34,620 nt of DNA, from NCBI RefSeq assembly GCF_019794555.1, contig NZ_JAIMEP010000020.1, positions 1 through 34,620 on the forward strand. Reading direction: 5' to 3'. The translations under genes and the position numbers were made by a program. This DNA comes from Streptococcus suis (GTDB taxonomy: Bacteria; Bacillota; Bacilli; Lactobacillales; Streptococcaceae). Within the stretch, counting starts at the first letter, position 1, and each line of letters opens with the position of its first letter. The notes beneath the pieces were generated by a model. That model was not told where the DNA came from and did not search any database. It saw nothing but the letters and a program-made list of their open reading frames with translations. Below are positions 16,832 to 24,334 of the stretch, piece by piece.

Positions 16832-17299
16832 CTAAATCAACTCCGCATCTGCAATCGCCTGTTTCACCACCTCTAACGGTAGATGAACAAGCTCACACCC
16901 TTTTTCATTATATAAATATCGCGCATAGTCATCCATACGGTATTCATTGATATAAACAACCCGCTTACAACCAACCTGTAACAATTGCTTGGAGCAGTTG
17001 AGACATGGGAAATGGGTCACATAGGCAGTAAAACCTTTTGGAATTCCCCGCTCAGCTCCTTGTAAAATAGCATTAACTTCCGCATGCAAGGTCCTTGCAC
17101 AATGACCATCAATCATGAGACATTCCTGATCCAAACAATGTTCGGTTCCTGAAACAGAACCATTGTAGCCTGTTGCGATAACCTTATTGTCCTTAACCAA
17201 AACCGCACCGACCTTTGCTCTCTTACAGGTCGCCCGATTTGCAATCAAAAGTGCTTGTGCCGCAAAATACTCATCCCAAGCTAAACGATTTGTTGACAT
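16832..17299 (-). CDS. comEB: dCMP deaminase (ComE operon protein 2 family)
   Basis: Encodes 155 residues of the zinc-dependent deoxycytidylate deaminase family, which converts dCMP to dUMP for dTMP synthesis. The zinc site is H72-A-E74 with C99 and C102 in PCLNC. C25 and the cysteines around 55-67 are also present, as in firmicute homologues. AGGAGG precedes the start. It is the last gene after pepA and the CBS protein gene (8-bp gap). No competence genes are nearby, so the ComEB name reflects family only. Confidence 0.93.
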   Translation of the reverse strand: MSTNRLAWDEYFAAQALLIANRATCKRAKVGAVLVKDNKVIATGYNGSVSGTEHCLDQECLMIDGHCARTLHAEVNAILQGAERGIPKGFTAYVTHFPCLNCSKQLLQVGCKRVVYINEYRMDDYARYLYNEKGCELVHLPLEVVKQAIADAELI

Positions 17300-17307
17300 A
17301 AGACCTC

Positions 17308-18045
17308 CTAATCCACCATTCCATAAATTTCAGCTAAGTCTTGGGCTGTAATGATACCAATGACATCCTCCGGAGAATCTATTTTCCCGCTCTTTTGACG
17401 ACTCACAAGAATGGTCGTGCGCTTACGGCCCTCAAAATAATTGATCACTCGATAAAGTGTTTCTGAGGAAGGGAGAACGATCACCTGAATACTATCTTCT
17501 TCAAAAACAAGAACATCTGCTAAACTGGCTTCCACCAATTTCTCACGAATAGAACCAGCCTCTTTACTGGCTTTGGCTAACCAATTGGTCAGTCCCTTGT
17601 CAGAAACCAAACCTCGATAGGCTCTTCCCGAAAAAATCGGAAACTTAGAAAAATGCTCACGATCTACAATTTCTAAAGCCTTTATTAATTTATCCTGAAC
17701 ATCAAAAATAATTGGTTTGATTTTCTGTGTCCTTTGTAAATAATGTGCAATGGTAACTGGCTCCTGGTATTGGGAAATAACTTTTTCCAACACATCAATC
17801 AATTCTTGAGACGGCTGAGCCACCTCTTTCAGTCCTGTTCGTTTTTCATGAACCATTAAATTCCGTAACTGACGGGCAACATAAAGTTTGTCCCAATTTG
17901 CCTCAATGGGATTATGGGGGCTTAGTTCTTTAGCCTTTGTTAACATCGAACCAACGTCCGCATAGTCTCCATCTGCTACACCACAGACCTTCCTTAAAAC
18001 CTTATCCAGGTCATTAAATAACTCTAAAAAACGGGTTTCATTCAT
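17308..18045 (-). CDS. HEPN-like domain plus CBS-pair protein
   Basis: Encodes 245 residues. The N-terminal ~95 residues are helical with ARQLRNLMVHEKR, containing R61-X4-H66, the RX4-6H signature of HEPN-type domains. The C-terminal part (about 100-243) has two CBS-like halves, with a closing VIGIITAQDLAEIYG segment. CBS pairs usually bind adenine nucleotides. The HEPN reading is from one motif and predicted helices only. The gene starts 1 bp after the M42 peptidase stop codon and has no strong Shine-Dalgarno, so its translation is probably coupled. Function unknown. Confidence 0.75.
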   Translation of the reverse strand: MNETRFLELFNDLDKVLRKVCGVADGDYADVGSMLTKAKELSPHNPIEANWDKLYVARQLRNLMVHEKRTGLKEVAQPSQELIDVLEKVISQYQEPVTIAHYLQRTQKIKPIIFDVQDKLIKALEIVDREHFSKFPIFSGRAYRGLVSDKGLTNWLAKASKEAGSIREKLVEASLADVLVFEEDSIQVIVLPSSETLYRVINYFEGRKRTTILVSRQKSGKIDSPEDVIGIITAQDLAEIYGMVD

Positions 18046-18046
18046 A

Positions 18047-19081
18047 TTAGTCTACCATTGGTGATTTCAAATAGGCATCCACCATCCGCTCAGTCGCATC
18101 AACTGAATCCAAATGCGTTCGTTCATAAGAGTGACTAGACTCAATACCTGCTCCCAGTAAGGCATGCTTAACATCTGCACCCGCACGCATAGCAGCCGAT
18201 GCATCCGAACCATAGTAAGGATAGATATCCAGCTTATATGGAATTGCTTCTCTCTCAGCAAGAGAAACTAAATGCTGACGAAGTTCATAGTGATAAGGAC
18301 CTGAAGCATCTTTTACACAAATCGAAACCGTGTACTCGTCCGTCTGCTGGTCATCACCCATCGCTCCCATATCTACAGCCAGATACTCCACAACCCGATC
18401 TGGCAAACTTGAATTAGCACCATAACCAATCTCTTCGTTATTTGAAAAATAAAAATGAGTGGTATAAGGTAAAACAATCCCATCTTCTTTATAAACCTTC
18501 AACAAATGAATCAAAATAGCTGCAGAAACCTTATCATCCAAATGGCGGCTCTTAATAAACCCAGTTTCTGTCACAATTGTTCTTGGATCGAAGGAAATAA
18601 AATCACCAACTTCAATTCCCAAGGCACGCACTTCATCAGCAGTGGTCACTTTTTCGTCCAACCGGATTTCCATATTGGTCTGGTTGCGCTCTGCTGTACT
18701 AGCATCACGATAGACGTGAACAGATGTTTGATGCATAAGAATGGTACCTGTGAAGGTCTTACCATTTTTAGCACAATGTATCAAGCAGTTTTCACCTTCA
18801 ATGGAAGGATAACCAAAACCACCCACCAAATCCATTTTTATACGACCATCCGGTTTGATTGCCCGAACCATAGCACCCAATGTATCCAGATGAGCGGTCA
18901 AAATACGGTGCTCCTCATCATTTTTCCCCGGTACTGTTACCAAAACACCACCTTTTGGTGTTTTAGTCGCCTCATAACCGAAACCTTCAACCTCTGCTTT
19001 GATGTAGTTCATAATATCCGTCGTATAGCCAGTTGGTGACGGAGTTTGAGTCAATGTCACAATGTAATCAAGTGTCTTCAT
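18047..19081 (-). CDS. M42 family metallopeptidase (glutamyl/deblocking aminopeptidase type)
   Basis: Encodes 344 residues of the M42 dinuclear zinc peptidase family. Readable metal ligands and motifs are LTAHLDTLGAMV (H63 and D65 region), SRHLDDKVSAA (about 178-188), NNEEIGYGANSS with the catalytic and metal glutamates (about 214) and a C-terminal SHSYERTH. It is cytosolic and removes N-terminal residues from peptides. It has AAGGAGG and an extended -10 box at 19105-19113, and leads a three-gene unit with the CBS and comEB genes. PepA-like naming is possible but specificity is not certain. Confidence 0.9.
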   Translation of the reverse strand: MKTLDYIVTLTQTPSPTGYTTDIMNYIKAEVEGFGYEATKTPKGGVLVTVPGKNDEEHRILTAHLDTLGAMVRAIKPDGRIKMDLVGGFGYPSIEGENCLIHCAKNGKTFTGTILMHQTSVHVYRDASTAERNQTNMEIRLDEKVTTADEVRALGIEVGDFISFDPRTIVTETGFIKSRHLDDKVSAAILIHLLKVYKEDGIVLPYTTHFYFSNNEEIGYGANSSLPDRVVEYLAVDMGAMGDDQQTDEYTVSICVKDASGPYHYELRQHLVSLAEREAIPYKLDIYPYYGSDASAAMRAGADVKHALLGAGIESSHSYERTHLDSVDATERMVDAYLKSPMVD

Positions 19082-19104
19082 GAAAACCTCCTTATTTGTA
19101 ATCT

Positions 19105-19113
19105 ATTATATCA
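19105..19113 (-). promoter_or_regulatory. Extended -10 promoter of the M42 peptidase unit
   Basis: TGATATAAT on the minus strand. It is divergent from the birA promoter, with an imperfect TCAC...GTGA dyad (19111-19125) between the two -10 boxes. Confidence 0.6.
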
Positions 19114-19131
19114 CGTTTTAAGTGATTTTTT

Positions 19132-19140
19132 TGCTATAAT
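19132..19140 (+). promoter_or_regulatory. Extended -10 promoter of birA, 6 nt from its ATG
   Basis: TGCTATAAT ends at 19140 and the start codon is at 19147, so the predicted mRNA begins at or within a base of the ATG. Confidence 0.7.
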
Positions 19141-19146
19141 GAAGTT

Positions 19147-20103
19147 ATGAAAACCTATCAAAAAATATATCTCCTTTTGAAAGAAAAAGAGGACTACATA
19201 AGCGGTGAAGACATGGCTCAGGAGCTAGGCATTTCACGAACATCCATTTGGAAGGCTATTCGCCAATTAGAAACCCTCGGTTTAACCATTGAAGCAGCCC
19301 GAAACCGTGGCTATAAACTGGCTGAAGGGGACTTACTCTTACCTGAATTGATTGCACAGGAACTTAACCTACCAGTCCATCTCAATGGAAGCAGTGACTC
19401 CACCCAACTGGATGCCAAGCAAGGCATTGAACTAGGACATAGTAGCCCAGCCCTCTACCTTGCTCCACACCAAAACAAAGCCAAAGGCCGATTCGGTCGA
19501 CCATTTTACGCCTCAAAATCTGGTGGTATTTATATGTCACTTCGTCTATCGCCCAATGTCCCATTTCTTGCATTCAAACCATACACTATATTAGCTGCGG
19601 CTGCTGTGGTAAAAGCCATCCAGTCCCTCTGCGACTTGGATGTTCAAATCAAATGGGTAAATGACATCTATCTTGGCCGCAAAAAAGTGGCTGGAATCTT
19701 AACCGAAGCAATTTCTTCGATGGAAAGTCAAACAGTAACTGACGTCATTATCGGTGTCGGCATCAATGTTCATATTGACGATTTCCCAAAAGAACTACAC
19801 CATACTGCAGGCAACCTTTTTGAGGAACAACCACCCTTTACACGCAATCAACTCATCATAGCCATCTGGAAAGCTTTTCTTGAAACAGATGAACATGAAT
19901 TAATCACACTTTACAAAGAAAAATCACTTGTTGTTGGTCAACAAGTGAGCTTTGTAGAAAATCAAATTGAATTTAAAGGCAGAGCAATCGCCGTTACCGA
20001 TACAGGAAATTTAGTGATTCAACTAGAGAATGGAAAAGCAAAGACAATCTCCAGCGGGGAAATCAGTCTTACTTCTTGGACTGCTTCTCAACCAGTTGAA
20101 TAA
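19147..20103 (+). CDS. birA: Bifunctional biotin--[acetyl-CoA-carboxylase] ligase / biotin repressor
   Basis: Encodes 318 residues: an N-terminal winged helix (about 1-65, SGEDMAQELGISRTSIWKAI), a catalytic ligase domain (about 80-265, with GRFGRPFYASKSGGIYMSL and the KWVNDIYL motif) and a C-terminal SH3-like domain. It attaches biotin to acetyl-CoA carboxylase and may repress biotin genes. One oddity: the usual GRGR..W biotinyl-adenylate loop reads GRFGRPF here. No Shine-Dalgarno precedes the ATG, which lies 6 nt from the -10 box. The 3-prime end overlaps the convergent DUF3272 gene by 35 bp. Confidence 0.93.
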   Translation: MKTYQKIYLLLKEKEDYISGEDMAQELGISRTSIWKAIRQLETLGLTIEAARNRGYKLAEGDLLLPELIAQELNLPVHLNGSSDSTQLDAKQGIELGHSSPALYLAPHQNKAKGRFGRPFYASKSGGIYMSLRLSPNVPFLAFKPYTILAAAAVVKAIQSLCDLDVQIKWVNDIYLGRKKVAGILTEAISSMESQTVTDVIIGVGINVHIDDFPKELHHTAGNLFEEQPPFTRNQLIIAIWKAFLETDEHELITLYKEKSLVVGQQVSFVENQIEFKGRAIAVTDTGNLVIQLENGKAKTISSGEISLTSWTASQPVE

Positions 20104-20257
20104 ATTTCGTTACTTTATAGGCAAAATGGAGGTTTCGATAGCCAATATAAGCATAAATTCCAGCTATTAAATAATCGCCTGTCAAAATAGAGGCATTCAT
20201 AAAGTATACTGCTAATATTGTCGTAATGGCTAAAAAAAGAAATTGAGAAAGTTTCAT
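20069..20257 (-). CDS. DUF3272 family small membrane protein
   Basis: Encodes 62 residues with two hydrophobic segments (about 4-22 and 27-45) and a basic tail. It resembles the streptococcal DUF3272 proteins found next to dnaX. TGGTATAAT (20265-20273) stands only 7 nt before the ATG, so it too appears leaderless. Its last 11 codons are antisense to the end of birA. Function unknown. Confidence 0.75.
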   Translation of the reverse strand: MKLSQFLFLAITTILAVYFMNASILTGDYLIAGIYAYIGYRNLHFAYKVTKFIQLVEKQSKK

Positions 20258-20264
20258 AAAGTAG

Positions 20265-20273
20265 ATTATACCA
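20265..20273 (-). promoter_or_regulatory. Extended -10 promoter of the DUF3272 gene, 7 nt from its ATG
   Basis: TGGTATAAT on the minus strand, with seven bases to the start codon at 20257. Confidence 0.6.
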
Positions 20274-20300
20274 AAAAATCAGTCCCTCGGCTGATTTTTT
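20273..20300 (-). terminator. Terminator between dnaX and the DUF3272 gene
   Basis: AAAAAATCAG / CTGATTTTTT with an 8-nt loop. It ends dnaX readthrough just ahead of the DUF3272 promoter. A weaker hairpin CACC/GGTG with a T-rich tail lies at 20334-20362. Confidence 0.75.
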
Positions 20301-20474
20301 ATATGCTTTCTATGTAAAATTATGGCTCAGCAAAAACAAAAACACCAAAATGTCAGGTGCTTTTGTAAGGAGATTATGAAAAATATTTAGGATTAATCAT
20401 AGTATAAATCATCCAAACAGATTGCGCATCCGTCCAGAGACCGATATTGCTGTAGAAGTGGTCAAACCAAGCGC

Positions 20475-22142
20475 TCAATCATTTCGAATTTCAACTGCGT
20501 CGGCCAGAAATCCAAATTCTTCTGGAACTGGGCTGGTTTCGGTTTCGATTTCTTGTGTTTTTTGCCCTTTTGCCTTAGCCGAAAATTCTGCTCGTATGCT
20601 AACCCAATCCTCTTGAGCAATGGCTAAAATCTGTGGCGAAAAACCAGCTGCCTTGCTGAGAATATTTCCAAACATGGTATTAAGATTGTCACGCTTCATG
20701 GTCTGTTCAGCATTCAGCGGGGAATCAAAAGCTAATATGGCATGGTTTTCATTGGCAGCTACAGGTTGTGAACCGACTAGCAAAGCCCGATCTGCTCCAG
20801 ATAAGCTTTCGATGATTTCTCCCCATGCATTTTGCAAACGCATCAAATTTTCACGCGCCAAGGCTGGATTTTCCATAGCCTCTTGCAAAATAGCATGAAC
20901 CTTGCTGGTATCCAATCGATACTTCTTCGGAGCCTGTGGCTTGCGTGAAACTGGCTTAACAGCACTTGGTTGACTAGATAATTGACCTAGTTGTTTCTGC
21001 AAATCCGCAACTTGTTCTTGAAGATGAGCAAGTTGACTGACTAGATCAGCTGGCAGCTCTGCCATTGCCCCCGAAGGTGATCCTTCTTCTGCCAAACGAA
21101 TGGTCATCATTTCAGCGTAAATCTTCGGTTGAGGACTAGACTTAATGTCTGACAAACCTTTTGTCACCATCTCAATCATCGTAAAAATCCGATCCTGATC
21201 CAGAGCTAGATTTTCCGTAAAACCAGTGGTCAAATGGGTATTTTCACCACCCGTCTGTACAATGAGGAGATCCCTCAAATAATGCAAGAGGTCTGTGGCA
21301 AAACGACTCATACTCTTTCCTTGATCAAACAAGGTTTGTAGATGTCCAAGTGCTGAGACGCTATCTGCCTGACGGAGACTAGCAACATACTCATCCAAGG
21401 CCCGTAAGCTGATGGAACCTGTAATTTCCTCAGCAATCTCAACTGTTACCTGCTGATGCTGACTAAGACTCAATGCCTGGTCCAATATGGACAAGGCATC
21501 CCGCATCCCACCTTCTGCCCGACGTGCAATGATGGTCAATGCTTGTTCATCAAAGGCAAGGCCTTCCTTGGTCAAAATCTTTGCCAAATGCTCCTGTATA
21601 TCCGTCACCTTGATGGACTTAAATTCAAATCGTTGCACCCTTGACAAAATAGTAGCAGGAATCTTGTGCAATTCCGTCGTTGCTAGAATAAAGACCACAT
21701 TCTCCGTTGGTTCTTCTAGGGTTTTCAATAGTGCGTTGAAGGCCCCTGTAGACAACATATGAACCTCGTCGATGATATAGACCTTATAGGTTGCAAGACT
21801 AGGCGCATAGGTCGATTTATCACGAATATCACGAATCTCATCTACACCATTATTGGAAGCTGCATCAATCTCAATAACATCTTCCAAACTTCCTTCCGTA
21901 ATCGCTTGACAAATATAACAGTCGTTACAAGGTTCACCATCAACCTGATTGGGGCAATTCATGGCCTTGGCAAAAATTTTCGCAGCCGATGTCTTACCCG
22001 TTCCGCGAGGACCAGAAAAGAGATAGGCATGGCTAATTTTCCCCTGGTCAATGGCCTGCTTGAGCGTGGTCGCAACCACCTCTTGCCCCACCATCTCTCC
22101 GAAAGTCTGACTTCGGTACTTCCGATATAAAGCTTGGTACAT
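20475..22142 (-). CDS. dnaX: DNA polymerase III subunit gamma/tau
   Basis: Encodes 555 residues, the clamp-loader ATPase. Walker A is GPRGTGKTS (44-52), the four-cysteine zinc module is C63, C72, C75, C78, the Walker B/DEVH box is at 125-128 and the sensor/arginine region SRVQRFEFK at about 167. The C-terminal third carries coiled-coil and tau-type sequence. Start 22142 begins [14 protein letters not shown], the conserved N-terminus; an in-frame ATG at 22175 is rejected. The ATG overlaps the reductase stop by one base (TAATG), so the two are coupled. No A-rich slippery heptamer was noticed, so a gamma form by frameshift is not supported. Confidence 0.96.
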   Translation of the reverse strand: MYQALYRKYRSQTFGEMVGQEVVATTLKQAIDQGKISHAYLFSGPRGTGKTSAAKIFAKAMNCPNQVDGEPCNDCYICQAITEGSLEDVIEIDAASNNGVDEIRDIRDKSTYAPSLATYKVYIIDEVHMLSTGAFNALLKTLEEPTENVVFILATTELHKIPATILSRVQRFEFKSIKVTDIQEHLAKILTKEGLAFDEQALTIIARRAEGGMRDALSILDQALSLSQHQQVTVEIAEEITGSISLRALDEYVASLRQADSVSALGHLQTLFDQGKSMSRFATDLLHYLRDLLIVQTGGENTHLTTGFTENLALDQDRIFTMIEMVTKGLSDIKSSPQPKIYAEMMTIRLAEEGSPSGAMAELPADLVSQLAHLQEQVADLQKQLGQLSSQPSAVKPVSRKPQAPKKYRLDTSKVHAILQEAMENPALARENLMRLQNAWGEIIESLSGADRALLVGSQPVAANENHAILAFDSPLNAEQTMKRDNLNTMFGNILSKAAGFSPQILAIAQEDWVSIRAEFSAKAKGQKTQEIETETSPVPEEFGFLADAVEIRND

Positions 22143-22639
22143 TAACGCTTTTCTCCAAACATAGCAAAATTCCAATCCGTCTTCTTCACTAAGAGCGCGA
22201 CGAACTGCACGAGGTATTCCTGGTCAATGGTATCGTAATCAGCGACCAACCTAGAATCCAAGTCCAAAACGCCCAATAATTGGTCGTTTTTCACCATTGG
22301 CACCACAATTTCCGAAAGGGCTGCCGCATCGCAAGAAATATAATTGTCATGCAATCGAACATCCTCTACGATAATCGTCTGGCGTGTAGAAGCAGACTCA
22401 CCGCAGACACCCTTGCCAAGTGCAATATGAACACAGGAAACGCCACCCTGAAAAGGTCCTAAGATCAATTCTGTGCCATCATACAAGTAAAATCCTGTAA
22501 AGACAGAGTTTGGTAGAGCTTGATTAAGTAAGGCAGAAGCATTTGATAGATTGGCTAAAGCATTGGTTTCACCCTCTAAAAGAGCCTCCAATTGGGCCAA
22601 CAATAATTGATAGTTTGAAATTTTTTCTTGTTTTGTCAT
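22142..22639 (-). CDS. Free methionine-R-sulfoxide reductase (GAF domain, MsrC type)
   Basis: Encodes 165 residues: a single GAF domain with the three redox cysteines typical of free-methionine-R-sulfoxide reductases, C69, C79 and C103, in [20 protein letters not shown] and [17 protein letters not shown]. It would repair free oxidised methionine in the cytosol. It is transcribed with dnaX through a one-base start/stop overlap. TGCTATAAT lies 6 nt before the start codon, so this transcript also appears leaderless. Confidence 0.9.
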   Translation of the reverse strand: MTKQEKISNYQLLLAQLEALLEGETNALANLSNASALLNQALPNSVFTGFYLYDGTELILGPFQGGVSCVHIALGKGVCGESASTRQTIIVEDVRLHDNYISCDAAALSEIVVPMVKNDQLLGVLDLDSRLVADYDTIDQEYLVQFVALLVKKTDWNFAMFGEKR

Positions 22640-22645
22640 AACATC

Positions 22646-22654
22646 ATTATAGCA
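22646..22654 (-). promoter_or_regulatory. Extended -10 promoter of the reductase-dnaX unit, 6 nt from the ATG
   Basis: TGCTATAAT on the minus strand, with six bases to the start codon at 22639. Confidence 0.7.
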
Positions 22655-22688
22655 TAGATAGAGGAACTTTTATAGTTCGAGCAGTAAA

Positions 22689-22706
22689 GAAAAAGGCTTT
22701 CGCCTA
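22689..22706 (-). terminator. Terminator of the DUF1294 gene
   Basis: On the minus strand AGGC-GAAA-GCCT followed by TTTTTC, directly at the stop codon. The stem is short. Confidence 0.55.
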
Positions 22707-22973
22707 TTTCCATATCCAGTATATCAACAAGGTGTCAATCAAGACACCTACGGCCCAAGCTAGTTGAAAATACTTTTTCTGAGTTTTATGACGAAAATGG
22801 GTACCGCCAGCCCAAGCACCTAGACCACCACCAACATAGGTCATCAACAACAAGGTCTTTTCTGAAATTCGGTAAGAGCCCTTTCTAGCCTTTCCCTTGT
22901 CAAGTCCATAGACCAAAAAAACGACCAGGTTCCAAATCATTAAGAACAATGCAAATCCCTGCTTTACAGACAT
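22704..22973 (-). CDS. DUF1294 family small membrane protein
   Basis: Encodes 89 residues with two to three hydrophobic segments. The DUF1294 block is DKGKARKGSYRISEKTLLLMTYVGGGLGAWAG (read from residue 25 on), followed by FRHKTQKKYF. The family is membrane-bound and of unknown function. GGAGGGA precedes the start. It appears monocistronic. Confidence 0.85.
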   Translation of the reverse strand: MSVKQGFALFLMIWNLVVFLVYGLDKGKARKGSYRISEKTLLLMTYVGGGLGAWAGGTHFRHKTQKKYFQLAWAVGVLIDTLLIYWIWK

Positions 22974-23033
22974 ATTCCCTCCATATCAGTAACATTTATT
23001 CCTAACTTTATCACATTTAAAATCGAAGAGCAA

Positions 23034-23061
23034 GAAAAAAACGACTCAAAAAATGAATCGC
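23034..23061 (-). terminator. Terminator of the udk-padR unit
   Basis: On the minus strand GCGATTC / GAGTCGT (two G-U pairs) with a T run of seven. The stop codon is adjacent. Confidence 0.6.
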
Positions 23062-23062
23062 T

Positions 23063-23611
23063 TTATAGACTTTGTAACGTTTCCTGCAACCATTGCAATT
23101 GGGACCGATTGCGCTCAATCGCCCGTGTCATAATGATATATCGTCCATAATGACTAAGCTCATAATCTTTTTGAGCGAACAATTCCATTTTACGACTTTC
23201 CAAATGCTTCAAGTGCTTTTCAATCACTTCAATCTGGTAAGTCAAAAGTTCAGGAACCCTAGGATCATCACGATCCTCTATGAAAAACATTTTTAGTGAG
23301 AAAACATCTTTTTGTTGTGGAGTAGTTTCGTTCGGAACGGATAACCATTGCTCCAATACTTCCCGTCCATTATCTGTCATCTCATACTGCTTCTCTTTTT
23401 CATTTCCAGGTACTGCATGACAGGTAATCCACCCTTCATCCGTCATCCGTTTAAGTTCAGGGTATACTTGGCTGTGAGCCACTTGCCAAAATTCTCCTAA
23501 ATCTCGTTGAACAAAATCCGTAATCTGTTTTCCAGTGATTCTTTGATCACTAGTCTCCAAGATACCTAATATAATATGAGGTAAAATTCTATCCTTCGGC
23601 ATTCTAACCAC
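23063..23611 (-). CDS. PadR family transcriptional regulator
   Basis: Encodes 182 residues: N-terminal winged helix of the PadR family ([40 protein letters not shown], then the wing GWITCH...[19 protein letters not shown]) and a C-terminal dimerising helical region (about 105-180). PadR proteins usually repress stress or detoxification genes. No target operator is recognised nearby. The start overlaps the end of udk by 8 bp, so its expression follows udk. Confidence 0.9.
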   Translation of the reverse strand: MVRMPKDRILPHIILGILETSDQRITGKQITDFVQRDLGEFWQVAHSQVYPELKRMTDEGWITCHAVPGNEKEKQYEMTDNGREVLEQWLSVPNETTPQQKDVFSLKMFFIEDRDDPRVPELLTYQIEVIEKHLKHLESRKMELFAQKDYELSHYGRYIIMTRAIERNRSQLQWLQETLQSL

Positions 23612-24233
23612 GCTCTCTTAATATACTCTCCACCTTAGTATTAATCAAGTCAATAGCTACCACATTAGATACACCTTCTGGTATCACGATATCCGCATAG
23701 CGCTTAGTCGGCTCAATAAACTGGTGGTACATCGGTTTAACAACCGATGTATATTGCTCTATGATACTATCTAAGCTACGGCCACGCTCCTCCATATCAC
23801 GTTTGATACGGCGGATAATACGAATGTCATCATCAGTATCCACAAATACTTTGATGTCCATTAAATCCCGAAGACGTTTGTCTTCCAATACTAAAATTCC
23901 CTCTACAATAAATACATCCTGAGGTTCTTGACGATAAGTCCTTTCTGACCGTGTATGCTGAGTATAATCATATATCGGAATATCCACTGAACGCCCTGCA
24001 AGCAGTTCACTCAGATGATAAATCATCAAGTCTGTATCAAAGGCTAGTGGATGGTCATAATTGGTCAATATCCGCTCTTCAAAGGTCAGGTGAGATTGAT
24101 TTTTATAATACGAGTCATGCTCAATCATTGAGATTCGTGCATTTGGAAAATTATTCAAAATAGCACGAGAGACACTTGTTTTACCCCCACCAGATCCTCC
24201 GGTTACGCCAATAATTATTGGTTTTTGAGTCAT
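23604..24233 (-). CDS. udk: Uridine kinase
   Basis: Encodes 209 residues and phosphorylates uridine and cytidine in pyrimidine salvage. The P-loop is [14 protein letters not shown] (residues 9-22), followed by EHDSYYK, the YDHPLAFD motif (about 67) and [13 protein letters not shown]. Start 24233 is chosen because AAGGAG lies 7 nt upstream; two ATG codons further upstream in frame lack one. Extended -10 TGATAAAAT at 24279-24287. Confidence 0.95.
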   Translation of the reverse strand: MTQKPIIIGVTGGSGGGKTSVSRAILNNFPNARISMIEHDSYYKNQSHLTFEERILTNYDHPLAFDTDLMIYHLSELLAGRSVDIPIYDYTQHTRSERTYRQEPQDVFIVEGILVLEDKRLRDLMDIKVFVDTDDDIRIIRRIKRDMEERGRSLDSIIEQYTSVVKPMYHQFIEPTKRYADIVIPEGVSNVVAIDLINTKVESILRERG

Positions 24234-24278
24234 TATCATCTCCTTCTTTTTCATGTTTATCACCCTTTTTTCAATACT

Positions 24279-24287
24279 ATTTTATCA
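24279..24287 (-). promoter_or_regulatory. Extended -10 promoter of udk-padR
   Basis: TGATAAAAT on the minus strand, 45 bp upstream of the start codon, divergent from the oxidoreductase promoter. Confidence 0.5.
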
Positions 24288-24294
24288 TGAAACG

Positions 24295-24303
24295 TGCTAT
24301 AAT
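24295..24303 (+). promoter_or_regulatory. Extended -10 promoter of the oxidoreductase-helicase unit
   Basis: TGCTATAAT, 31 bp before the start codon at 24335. Confidence 0.65.
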
Positions 24304-24334
24304 GGAAAAAATAACACAACAGAAATGAGACTTT

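Noticed and set aside
19111..19125. Imperfect TCAC...GTGA dyad between the birA and peptidase promoters as a BirA operator
   Set aside because: It does not look like the known BirA operator pattern and is short and imperfect; noted only within the promoter entry.
20475..22142. Programmed frameshift in dnaX
   Set aside because: No A-rich slippery heptamer with a following stem was noticed in the expected region; the AAG-rich stretch before the tau part is not of the slippery type.
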